From contig CAKSNH010000013.1 in assembly GCA_934476075.1 (NCBI GenBank), forward strand, positions 21,467-85,466: a stretch of 64,000 bases of DNA, in the 5' to 3' direction. Position numbers and translations under genes: made by a program. The notes beneath the pieces were generated by a model. The model was not told the DNA's origin, did not search any database, and was given only the letters and a program-made list of their open reading frames with translations. Within the stretch, counting starts at the first letter, position 1; each line of letters opens with the position of its first letter. Source of the DNA: an uncultured Clostridia bacterium (GTDB lineage Bacteria; Bacillota; Clostridia; UBA1381). Shown in pieces: positions 47,892-57,500 of the stretch.

Positions 47892-50138
47892 GTGAAACTA
47901 AAGAAGATAGCAATTACAAATTATAGACAGTTTCAAAATGCAGTTATTAATTTTGATGATGAATTGACGATTTTAGCTGGTGCTAACAATAGTGGAAAAA
48001 CGTCTATTATTGAATTGTTCAAAAGAATTTTTAAAGATAAGAATTTTTCAAAAGAGGATATTTCAGCAGAGTACTACTCAAAGTTACAGTATGACTTTAT
48101 ATCTTGTATAAATAAAATATATAATATTACCGATAAAGAGACAGAGTTTAGAGAAAATGTTAAGAAAGAGTTTTCTACAGAAAATAATAACAAATGGACA
48201 GCTATAAAAATCAAGATAGAAGTTCAATATGACAAGAATGAGAGTATTTCTTTGTTTTCAGACTACTTGATGGAATTAAGTGACACATGTACAAGCTTCT
48301 TCTTTTTATTTAATTATGAAGTTAATATAACTGAATTAAATAAACTCCTTAGTTTGAATGCTACAAATTTATTGGATAAAAAACACGAAATACAAAAACT
48401 GGAAGCAGGAAGAAAGACCAATAAAACTAGAATAAAGTTAACTGAATTACAAGCAGAATATGAAGAATTTTTAAAAGAAATATTTGATGGAGCATTAGAA
48501 AATAGAGTATATTTTGCTGACCAAAATTATGAGAATGCAGGGCAGATTAGTGTAAGAGAATTTCAATCACTTTTCAATTATAATTATTTAAATGCTACGC
48601 GTTTATTAAATGATGAAAAAACAGATAATTATTTTTCGATAAGTAAAGAACTACTTAGTCATTTTAAAAAAAGTAATGATTGGGAAGAATTTAAAAAGCA
48701 AATAATAAAAGATATTAAAGAAGGTCTAAAAGAACAAAAGCTCAACGAGAAAGTTAAAGAACATTCTTTAATAAAAGCACAAAACGCCTTGGATAGTATT
48801 GAAAAATGTTTTGAGTATAATAAAGGAGAATTTTCATTACAAACAGATATCTCTGATGAATTACTCTTAGGCTTTTTATCGTCTTCATTACAGACATTTT
48901 TTGAATTCGAAAATGGAACCAAACTTAAAGAGTTTTCTCAGGGATTAGGAATAAGTAATCTAATATTTATGTGCCTAAAGGTAGAAGCATTTGTCCAACA
49001 ATATCAATCTGATGTAGTGGATATCTTTGTCATTGAAGAACCAGAAGCCCATATGCACCCACAAATGGAAAGAATGTTAATCAAATTTTTAAATGAAATA
49101 TTGCTAAACGAGGATAATAACCGTGTGCAGGGAATTATTACGACACATTCTAGTGAGATAATTAAGTGTTCCAATTTAAAAAATATTAGAGTATTAAGAA
49201 TTGATAAACTATTAAAAAGTGCTGTTTATGATATGAATTTATTTAAACAGAATTTGGAAACAGAAGAAGAAAGACAATTTTTCTCATTTTTATTCTCTAT
49301 AAACTATTCAGATTTGATATTTGCGAATAAAGTCATTATGTATGAAGGAGATACTGAAAAATTATATATTGAAAAACTCTTAGCAGAAAAAGAATTTGAA
49401 GGATTGTCAAATCAATATGTTTCTTTTGTACAGGTGGGTGGTGCGTATACTCATTGGTACAGAAAGTTGGTGTATTTCCTGAAAATAAAGACGCTGATAA
49501 TTACAGATATTGACTATTGCAAAAAATTAACATCAATCGATGAAATCAAAGATGATGATGGAATTACAAATGCAGGCTTAATTCAGTATTATAAGGACTA
49601 CGTTACTGTTAACATAATAAAGAGAGATATTTTGCCATATTGTGAACATAAGTGTAGGAAACAATTAAAAGATTGCCTTTATGAAAAAACGGAAATGGAA
49701 AGGATATCTTTAATACAGTCAGATTTTCGGAAAAAGCCATGCCCTAAAATAAAAAAACCAGATTATTCTATTATGAAGAAAAAACCTACTGTAGTAGATA
49801 TTGATTCGTGGATAAAAAATCCTGATTGTGAATTGATTAAAGTTGTATCACAAGGAGAAGCTGATGCGTATACTCGTACATTGGAAGAGGCGATGCTATG
49901 CAAACTCTTAGGAATTACAGTAGAGAGCAAAAAAAGTTCGGATTGGTGGGAAAAACAGATATCGATTAATAAAATTAAATTGGATATTCCAACTAGAAAA
50001 AAGAATATAACGGTAAGAGATATTTTAAATGAGAATAAAAATAACAAAACAGATTTCATGTATTCAATAATTTTATCGGAATTACATTTAAAAGCTTTAC
50101 CGAATTATATACGGGAGGGATTAATTTGGCTGATGTAA
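47892..50138 (+). CDS. OLD-family ATPase/TOPRIM nuclease, GajA-like
   Basis: 748 residues. N-terminal ABC-type ATPase with Walker A at residues 30-38 ('AGANNSGKTSI'), a long coiled insertion, the signature region 'LKEFSQGLGISNL' and Walker B 'DIFVIEEPEAHMHPQMERML'. A TOPRIM domain follows: Glu in 'VIMYEGDTEKLYIEKLL', Asp pair in 'TLIITDIDYCKK', then 'VVSQGEADAYTRTLEEAM'. This is the GajA (class 2 OLD) plan, although longer than the best-known GajA (about 580). The start is GTG after AAGGAGGGG. Its end overlaps the helicase gene by 13 bases. The DNA is clearly richer in A+T than its surroundings, which suggests transfer. Confidence 0.8.
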   Translation: MKLKKIAITNYRQFQNAVINFDDELTILAGANNSGKTSIIELFKRIFKDKNFSKEDISAEYYSKLQYDFISCINKIYNITDKETEFRENVKKEFSTENNNKWTAIKIKIEVQYDKNESISLFSDYLMELSDTCTSFFFLFNYEVNITELNKLLSLNATNLLDKKHEIQKLEAGRKTNKTRIKLTELQAEYEEFLKEIFDGALENRVYFADQNYENAGQISVREFQSLFNYNYLNATRLLNDEKTDNYFSISKELLSHFKKSNDWEEFKKQIIKDIKEGLKEQKLNEKVKEHSLIKAQNALDSIEKCFEYNKGEFSLQTDISDELLLGFLSSSLQTFFEFENGTKLKEFSQGLGISNLIFMCLKVEAFVQQYQSDVVDIFVIEEPEAHMHPQMERMLIKFLNEILLNEDNNRVQGIITTHSSEIIKCSNLKNIRVLRIDKLLKSAVYDMNLFKQNLETEEERQFFSFLFSINYSDLIFANKVIMYEGDTEKLYIEKLLAEKEFEGLSNQYVSFVQVGGAYTHWYRKLVYFLKIKTLIITDIDYCKKLTSIDEIKDDDGITNAGLIQYYKDYVTVNIIKRDILPYCEHKCRKQLKDCLYEKTEMERISLIQSDFRKKPCPKIKKPDYSIMKKKPTVVDIDSWIKNPDCELIKVVSQGEADAYTRTLEEAMLCKLLGITVESKKSSDWWEKQISINKIKLDIPTRKKNITVRDILNENKNNKTDFMYSIILSELHLKALPNYIREGLIWLM

Positions 50139-52027
50139 AGAAATTGAATAATATGTTTTTAGTTAACGCACCGGCAGGTAGCGGAAAAACGACATACATT
50201 GAAAATACGATTATTAATCTACTTGCCCAATATCCTAATCGTAGAATACTAAGCATTACTTATACAAATAGAGCAAAGGAAGAATTAAATTCTAGAATTA
50301 ATAGTAAAAATGTTACAGTAGATACAATTCATTCATTTCTTTCTGACTTTGTTGGTCTTTACTTTTCAAAACCAGAGGTGATTGATTTATACCTTCAAGT
50401 GTTTGAAAAGAAGATAAAGGCACTGATTGACAATGGAGAAGATGATTCCAAAAATGCAAGATATATTGATAAGTTTGGAAAACTGGATTTTGAAACTATT
50501 AAAAATAATCTACATAAAGTTTTTTACAATGAGCAATCCTATAGTAGCTATTATTATGGAGGGCTTTCTCATGATGATATGTTATTATTTTGTCGCAAGA
50601 TGTTTGAAAAGTTTGAGATGTTAAAAAAACGTTTATCTAATAAATATAGGTATATTTTTATCGATGAGTACCAAGATACATCTGCGGATGTGTTATATAT
50701 TTTTTATCAATCTGTGCTGAATACGAGCAGTACCTTATACTTGCTTGGAGACAAAATGCAAGAGATATACAATAATTACGACGGTTCTTTTAATACTATA
50801 CTTAATAAGTTTAATCAAGATGATGACTTGCGTATTAATTATCGTTGTTCTTCAAATATTGTTGGAATTCTCAACAACTTGTATAATGATGAGAAATTTT
50901 TTCAGCAACCAAATAAATCTAGTGGAAAAGTCAATCCTACTATTGTGATAACAAATGATTTTTCGGAGTCTTTTATGGAGCAATTTAAAGATTATATGCA
51001 GTTATATCTGTTTAATCGTGAACGTTTTGAAAAGATTGGAGCAAGTGATTTATATAGTGCATTATCAGATATGAAAGCGTATAAATTTCCTTCTCAATAT
51101 ACGCCTGTCGATGTGTTGACAGATACGACAAATGATAATCCTGATAAATTATTTCGGATATTATTTTGTGTTTGTGATTTTATTAAAATGGTAAGTATGG
51201 CTGCCTACGGCAAAAGCATTCAATTTGCTAGAGAAAAAAAGCAAATATTTAACAGTGGATTTACTAATATTGAGTTTCATAATGATAAAATCATTTTCTA
51301 TGATAAAGTTCAAAAATTAGAGGAAGCATATGATTTGTCGACGATGACCATACAAGGGTTTTGTGAATTTCTGACTGACAATGAATATTGTAATAAGGAT
51401 ATTTTTCTTCCGTTTATAGAAGATACGGAATATGAAAAAGTGTTGAAAGTGTCGTTGTCACAACTGCATGCATTATATGCATATTTAGGTGCTCCTAGCG
51501 TTTCTACACAGCATGGAGTAAAAGGTGAAGGACATAATAATGTTTGCTTTATTGCCGAAGATTCAACCCGAAATCCAATAGTTTATATGTATGAATTTTT
51601 TCAGTTGTTATGTGCTGAGGATATTAATTTAACGGATTTTCAGAATTTTTATTATGATTATGTATCCGAAATAAAATCAATTAATTTAACATATTTAAAA
51701 CCAGCTAAAACGTATAAAGCTCATGAGGGAGAATATTTACAATATGCTCAGTATATAAAAAACAAGTATAAGGACAATAAATATTTTTTGTTTTGTCAAC
51801 AAAAATATTATGATAAGTATTTGGGCAATCCTAATTCAACTAATGCAAAAGACTGCTTTAAATCAACAAAAATTCAAGGCATTTTATGGGCATATAAATT
51901 ATTTTATGTAGGATGCTCTCGTGCAAAAGAAAATTTAGTTATTGTAATAGATGAGAACAAAATAGCTCCGTTTAGAAAAGAATTTATAAAAAGAATTTAT
52001 AAAAAGAATGACAGCAATAGGGTTTGA
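50126..52027 (+). CDS. UvrD-like superfamily 1 helicase, GajB-like
   Basis: 633 residues. Helicase motifs: I 'VNAPAGSGKTTYIEN' (15-23), Ia 'ILSITYTNRAKEEL', II 'YIFIDEYQDTSADVLYI', III 'LYLLGDKMQEIYN', IV 'LRINYRCSSNIV', V 'STQHGVKGEGHNNVCFI' and VI 'LFYVGCSRAKENLVIVI'. All are present, so the enzyme should be active. TTG start after GGAGGG, inside the end of the nuclease gene. An OLD nuclease plus UvrD helicase in overlap is the Gabija layout, an anti-phage system in which GajA cuts DNA and GajB senses or processes ends. Helicase length is above that of standard GajB (about 500). Confidence 0.82.
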   Translation: MADVKKLNNMFLVNAPAGSGKTTYIENTIINLLAQYPNRRILSITYTNRAKEELNSRINSKNVTVDTIHSFLSDFVGLYFSKPEVIDLYLQVFEKKIKALIDNGEDDSKNARYIDKFGKLDFETIKNNLHKVFYNEQSYSSYYYGGLSHDDMLLFCRKMFEKFEMLKKRLSNKYRYIFIDEYQDTSADVLYIFYQSVLNTSSTLYLLGDKMQEIYNNYDGSFNTILNKFNQDDDLRINYRCSSNIVGILNNLYNDEKFFQQPNKSSGKVNPTIVITNDFSESFMEQFKDYMQLYLFNRERFEKIGASDLYSALSDMKAYKFPSQYTPVDVLTDTTNDNPDKLFRILFCVCDFIKMVSMAAYGKSIQFAREKKQIFNSGFTNIEFHNDKIIFYDKVQKLEEAYDLSTMTIQGFCEFLTDNEYCNKDIFLPFIEDTEYEKVLKVSLSQLHALYAYLGAPSVSTQHGVKGEGHNNVCFIAEDSTRNPIVYMYEFFQLLCAEDINLTDFQNFYYDYVSEIKSINLTYLKPAKTYKAHEGEYLQYAQYIKNKYKDNKYFLFCQQKYYDKYLGNPNSTNAKDCFKSTKIQGILWAYKLFYVGCSRAKENLVIVIDENKIAPFRKEFIKRIYKKNDSNRV

Positions 52028-52068
52028 TGTTAATGGAATATAAATTTGGAAAAGTGCTATTAACTTAA

Positions 52069-52221
52069 CAGCAGCACAGGCAGCTATCGCAAATAGGTAG
52101 GAGTTCTCTTTCCTTTGAATTGCCGCTTAGTTTCGAGCAGGCAGTAGCCTATCGAAAGGCTAACGGACAGTATGTAAGGAAAAATCAGTGGAGAGATACC
52201 ACTGTAAGGGTATATTCATAG
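52069..52221 (+). pseudogene. C-terminal fragment of an unidentified gene at the ICE edge
   Basis: After a stop at 52066-52068 the frame is open for 50 codons: it contains 'LSQIGRSSLSFELPLSFEQA' and 'RKANGQYVRKNQWRDTTVRV' followed by YS and TAG. The composition looks like real protein, yet no start or ribosome site is present. Its G+C content resembles the ICE to the right, not the A+T-rich defence genes to the left. It is therefore probably the stump of an ICE gene, and a hint where the element begins. Confidence 0.45.
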
Positions 52222-52244
52222 ACCTTGATTAGCAATTAAATACG

Positions 52245-52284
52245 ATAAGCGTATTATTAGAAATAGTGGTATGCTTATTTTTTT
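52245..52284 (+). terminator. Terminator
   Basis: ATAAGCGTAT pairs over 10 bp with GTATGCTTAT (two G-U pairs), followed by six T. Closes the fragment at 52069-52221 or the helicase gene. Confidence 0.75.
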
Positions 52285-52356
52285 GTCCCTTTTTGCAGAT
52301 TTGTCTTTTCCCCTGCTTTCAAATATTAATGAAGCTAAAGAAGTGGAGGTGTGCTT

Positions 52357-52536
52357 ATGAGAGAGAAACTTAATCATCTGTATTTGGATAGCCACGAAAG
52401 AATACTCCTATTACATAGCCTTGTGGAGTTAAAGAACCAACTCATACAGCAAGGCAGATATACGGATTGTGTTGACGAGCTTATTTTTAAGGTCATAAAT
52501 GCACCGACCAAGAGAATGAAAATTGAATATGTCTAA
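52357..52536 (+). CDS. Small conserved ICE protein
   Basis: 59 residues, MREKLNHLYLDSHERILLLH and so on: helical, charged, no motif. The ATG at 52357 follows GTGGAGGTG; the earlier ATG at 52351 overlaps the ribosome site. I recall near-identical short ORFs before parA in ICEs of gut Firmicutes, but the role is unknown. A terminator lies between it and parA. Confidence 0.65.
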   Translation: MREKLNHLYLDSHERILLLHSLVELKNQLIQQGRYTDCVDELIFKVINAPTKRMKIEYV

Positions 52537-52547
52537 GGCAAATTACG

Positions 52548-52590
52548 AAGCCGCTTATTCTTATTGATTTTAAGAGTAGGCGGCTTTTTT
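52548..52590 (+). terminator. Terminator before parA
   Basis: AAGCCGCTTATTCTT ... AAGAGTAGGCGGCTT with a T-tract. Confidence 0.85.
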
Positions 52591-52661
52591 GCGTTCTCTG
52601 GTACTGTTTACATAGCTACCTTGACAAAGTGGCTAAATCTATGTGAAAGGAGGACGCATCT

Positions 52662-53489
52662 ATGTCAAATTGCAAAGTAATTGCTCTGACTAACCAGAAG
52701 GGTGGTGTCGGAAAAACAACCACAGCGGTCAATCTGGGTGTAAGTCTGGTGCAGCAGGGTAAAAAAGTCCTGCTGATTGATGCCGATGCACAGGCAAATC
52801 TCACGATGGCTCTGGGTTATAACAGACCAGACGATATTCCCATAACGCTCTCTACTGTGATGCAAAACATCATAGACGATAAAACGCTTGATGCTTCACA
52901 GGGTATTATACATCACAGAGAGGGCGTTGACCTGCTTCCGTCAAACATTGAGCTGTCGGGCTTTGAGGTAAGGCTAATCAATGCAATGAGCCGTGAGCGT
53001 GTGCTGAAAACCTATGTCAATGAGGTTAAAAAGAATTACGATTATGTGCTTATTGATTGTATGCCGAGCTTAGGCATGATAACCATCAATGCTCTGGCGG
53101 CGGCTGACAGCGTGATTATCCCGACACAGCCCCACTATCTCTCGGCTAAAGGTCTGGAGCTTTTGCTTCGCTCCGTATCAATGGTCAAGCGGCAAATCAA
53201 CCCAAAGCTGCGGATAGACGGTATCTTAATGACTATGGTAATGCCCCGTACCAACATTTCTAAGGAAATTACGGCAACGGTCAAAAGTGCATACGGTAAG
53301 AAAATCAAGGTATTTGATACCGAGATACCTCATTCTATCCGTGCGGTGGAAGCTACCGCAGAAGGCAAAAGTATTTTTGCTTACGACAAAAGCGGCAAGG
53401 TTGCCGCAGCCTATGAGCAGTTAGGAAAGGAGGTGGCAGAGATTGGCGAGAAGCAGAGAAACCAAAATCGAGCTGACCGCATACGATGA
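52662..53489 (+). CDS. parA: ParA-family partition ATPase of the ICE
   Basis: 275 residues. Deviant Walker A 'NQKGGVGKTTTAVNLG' (11-26) with the signature Lys, Walker A' 'DYVLIDCMPSLGMI', and 'VIIPTQPHYLSAKGLELLLR'. It moves or positions DNA together with ParB, here probably to keep the excised circular form of the ICE. AAAGGAGG lies upstream. The end overlaps parB by 47 bases. Confidence 0.93.
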   Translation: MSNCKVIALTNQKGGVGKTTTAVNLGVSLVQQGKKVLLIDADAQANLTMALGYNRPDDIPITLSTVMQNIIDDKTLDASQGIIHHREGVDLLPSNIELSGFEVRLINAMSRERVLKTYVNEVKKNYDYVLIDCMPSLGMITINALAAADSVIIPTQPHYLSAKGLELLLRSVSMVKRQINPKLRIDGILMTMVMPRTNISKEITATVKSAYGKKIKVFDTEIPHSIRAVEATAEGKSIFAYDKSGKVAAAYEQLGKEVAEIGEKQRNQNRADRIR

Positions 53490-54390
53490 CCTTTTTCAGA
53501 CGGACGAAAGCCGTGAGGAAGCAAAGCTAAGCAAGATACGGGATATTCCCATATCGGAGATTGACGAGTTTCCAGACCACCCGTTTAAGGTTTTGATGGA
53601 CGAAGATATGGAACAACTTGTTGAGAGTATCAAGCGAAACGGTGTAATGACCCCTGCGACAGTTCGCTTAAAAGAGGACGGACGGTATGAGCTTATCAGT
53701 GGTCACAGGCGAAAAAAGGCTTGTGAACTTGCAGGACTTGAAACGCTGAAATGCGAGGTCAAAGAGCTTACCCGTGATGAAGCCATTATTGTTATGGTGG
53801 AAAGTAATCTCCAACGCTCTGTTATTTTGCCGAGTGAGAAAGCGTTTGCGTATAAAATGCGGTTGGAAGCTATGAAACGACAGGCAGGCAGACCCCAAAA
53901 AGAAAATGCGTCGCCATTGGCGACTAATTTATCAAAAGGGCGTTCTGATGAGGAATTAGGAGAACTTGTTGGAGAAAGCAAAGACCAGATACGCCGCTAT
54001 ATCCGTCTAACGGAGCTTGTTCCCGAAATCCTGCAAATGGTAGATGAAAGGCAGATTGCTTTTCGTCCTGCGGTTGAGGTTTCTTATCTGACCGAGGAAC
54101 AGCAATACACCCTGCTTGAAGCAATGGAGTACAACGATGCTACCCCGTCATTGGCACAGGCTATCAAAATGAAGAAGTATAACCAAGATGGCAAGCTCAA
54201 TTCCGAGGTTATCCAGTCCATTATGGAGGAAGAAAAGCCCAATCAGAAGGAAAAACCTGCTTTCCGTGACGAGAGGATAACCAAGCTCATTCCAAAGACT
54301 GTTCCCAGAGGGCAGGAAACGGATTTTGTTGTCAAGGCGTTGGAGTTTTATAACCGACACTTGCAGCGGAACAAGGCTCACGAGAGATAG
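53443..54390 (+). CDS. parB: ParB/Spo0J-family partition protein of the ICE
   Basis: 315 residues. The N-terminal ParB domain binds CTP and DNA: 'DIPISEIDEFPDHPFKVLMD', 'YELISGHRRKKACELAGLET' and 'VMVESNLQRSVILPSEKAFA'. A helix-turn-helix follows ('KGRSDEELGELVGESKDQIR', then RYIRL). The start is a TTG at 53443 after AAGGAGG, inside the end of parA, so the two are coupled. The C-terminus is charged. A parS site was not located. Confidence 0.92.
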   Translation: MARSRETKIELTAYDDLFQTDESREEAKLSKIRDIPISEIDEFPDHPFKVLMDEDMEQLVESIKRNGVMTPATVRLKEDGRYELISGHRRKKACELAGLETLKCEVKELTRDEAIIVMVESNLQRSVILPSEKAFAYKMRLEAMKRQAGRPQKENASPLATNLSKGRSDEELGELVGESKDQIRRYIRLTELVPEILQMVDERQIAFRPAVEVSYLTEEQQYTLLEAMEYNDATPSLAQAIKMKKYNQDGKLNSEVIQSIMEEEKPNQKEKPAFRDERITKLIPKTVPRGQETDFVVKALEFYNRHLQRNKAHER

Positions 54391-54509
54391 CCACACACCG
54401 AGGGCGAGGTCTGCCCATTTGAGTGGATAGCCATTATTTCGGCTTCCCCCTCTCCACACCTCACCCCCTAACTACTGCCAGTAACTATCCGAGAAAAGAA
54501 ATACTTTAG

Positions 54510-54534
54510 GCTGTCCATAACGGGCAGCTTTTTT
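54510..54534 (+). terminator. Terminator of parAB
   Basis: GCTGTCC-ataac-GGGCAGC with one G-U pair and six T. The 120 bases between parB and this hairpin hold no gene. Confidence 0.75.
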
Positions 54535-54579
54535 CGGTCAGTAAGGCAAAATATTTAATCCAAATTACAGGAGGTAACT

Positions 54580-57500
54580 ATGAAAATCCCTAAATTGTTC
54601 AAAAAGGCTGCGGCTTTTGTAATGGCTGCGGTCACGGCATTATCCATAATGCCTGCGACGGCGTTTGCTGCGGGTGACATCGGGACGATTTCCTTTTCCC
54701 ACACCTATGACAGCAACGGTAATGCGATGAGGTACAATTCCAGTGCGAATATCGGCGGCTATACCGCAGGCGGAACGGGAAATTATAAGTACCGTATGTT
54801 TGTGGACGGTGAGAATGCGTTTTGTATTCAGCCGGGAGTACCGCTGAAAACAGGAAACACCTTGAAAAAGGCTTCCTCTGATACTTGGAACGCCCTTTCA
54901 GCCAACCAGAAAAAGGCGGTTGGGCTTGCCCTGCTCTATGGGTATCAGGGCAACCGAAATAATCTGTCGGGAAGTGATGATGAAAAATGGCTTGCCACGC
55001 AGACACTCGTTTGGGAGTTTGTCACAGGCTGCCGTGAAGCCACAGGCTCATATAACCAGACAAGCACTACCGTTTACAGCCTGCACTTCGGTTCAAATTA
55101 TGCCAACAGCGGAGCAAGGGCAGTGTATGACCAGATTGTTGCAATGCTGCGTGAGCATAACACCATTCCGAGCTTTATGTCGGGCGGTAAGAATGACATC
55201 ACAAAGGAGCTTGCCTACAAGGACGGAAAGTACAGCATCACATTGACGGACAGCAACGGCGTCCTTTCCGATTACAGCTTTTCAAGCTCTGACAGCAATG
55301 TGAGTGTATCGAAGTCTGGAAATAAGCTGACAATCAGCTCCACCGTAGCTATCAGCGGTTCTATCCGCATTACGGCAAAGAGGAACAATGTGCCGACTGT
55401 CAGCAGCAGTGCAAAGCTCATTGCCTATGGCGACCCGAACTTGCAGGATTTGGTAACAGGTGTGGAGAATGCTGATACCGTGTCTGCATATATCAATATC
55501 GAAACGCCGACAGGCACGATTGCCCTCAAAAAGACTTCTGAGGACGGAGTTGTGGAGGGCATCTCTTTTACAATCAAAGGTGATAACTTCAATAAAACAG
55601 TTAAGACAGGAAAGGACGGCTCTGTCTCCGTGGAGGGATTATTCCCTGGCACTTATACGGTCACAGAACAGTCTGTTGACCGTTATGAGCCGCAGAAAAC
55701 CCAGACCGTCACACTTATCGGAGGAAAAACCTCTACTGTGACCTTCAGCAATACTTTGAAGCGTGGCAGTCTGGAAATCGTCAAGACTTCCGAGGACAAT
55801 CTGGTGGAGGGAATGAAATTCCACCTTTATGGCACATCTTTAAGCGGCTTGCCTGTTGACGAGTATGCCGTGACTGATAAAAACGGACTGGCTAAGTTTG
55901 AAAATGTCCTTATCAGTGGCGATACCCCGTATGTGGTTGAGGAAGTGGATACCGCAGTCCGCTATGTCGTTCCTGCTTCCCAGACAGCTCCGATTGAATG
56001 GAACAAGGTCACAAAACGCAGCTTCGACAATGTGTTGAAGAAATTCCAAGTGACTGTGACAAAGACCGATGCAGAAACAGGTTCTCCGCAGGGCGACGCT
56101 TCCCTTGCAGGTGCGGTTTACGGCATCTATAAAGGTGAGGAACTGATTGACACCTACACGACTGATGAAAACGGTCAGTTTACGACCAAGTATTATATCT
56201 GTGATAATGATTGGACTGTCCGTGAAATCAGCCCGTCCGAGGGGTATCTTCTGGATACCGCAATCCACAAGGTAGGTGCAGAACCAGAGCTATACACGGT
56301 AGAGCTGAACAGTACCGCAAACGATGTGAATGAACAGGTCATCAAAGGCAATATCGCACTCATCAAGCATACGGATAACGGGGAAACCCAGATTGAAACA
56401 CCCGAAGAAGGTGCGGTATTTGAAGTGTTCCTCAAATCCGCAGGCAGCTATGAAAATGCAAAGGAAACCGAGCGTGATGTGCTGACATGTGACGAGAACG
56501 GTTTTGCCCAGACAAAGGATATGCCGTATGGCATTTATACCGTCCGCCAGACCTCTGGTTGGGAGGGGCGTGAACTGATGAAAGACTTTGATGTGTTTAT
56601 CAGCAAGGACGGTCAGACCTACCGCTACCTTATCAACAACGCTAACTTTGAGAGCTATATCAAAATCGTAAAGAAAGATGCAGAAACAGGCAATACAATC
56701 CCGTATGCAGGTGCAGGCTTCCAGATTTACGACCCGAATGGAAATCTTGTGACTATGACTTTCACTTATCCCGAAGTGACGACCATTGACACCTTCTATA
56801 CTACGGCAGACGGCGACCTTATCACACCGCAGACATTGGAATACGGCAAAGGCTATTCCCTTGTGGAAGTACAAGCCCCGTATGGGTATGTCTTAAATTC
56901 CGAGCCTGTTTATTTTGATGTGGTGCAGGAAAATTCCGAGGAAGAAAGCGGCATTACCGTTATTGAGGTAGTACGTTCCAATATGGCACAGAAAGGCACA
57001 ATTACCGTAGAAAAGTCTGGCGAGGTATTCAGCTCCGTGGCAGGCGATAAGGGATGGTATCAGCCGATTTTCTCTGTCAGCGGTCTTGAGGGTGCAGTCT
57101 ATGAAATTACCGCAGCCGAGGATATTGTCACTTTGGACGGAACGGTCAGAGCAAACAAGGGCGAGGGTGTGGATACCGTTACGACAGGAAAGGACGGTAC
57201 AGCAAAATCCAAAGAACTGTATCTCGGAAAATATGAGGTTAAGGAAATCACAGCTCCGTATGGAATGGTGCTGAATGAGGAAGTCCGTTCTGTTGAGCTT
57301 GTGTATGCAGGACAGAATGTTGATGTAACGGAAACGGCTACTTCTTTCTATAATGAAAGACAGCGTGTTGAAATCGACCTCATCAAGAGCCTTGCCATTG
57401 ATGAAGCCTACGGCATTGGCAAGAATGGAGAAATCTTTGATGTGACCTTTGGCTTGTATGCGGCGGAGGAACTCACAGCCGCAGATGGAAAGACCATTCC

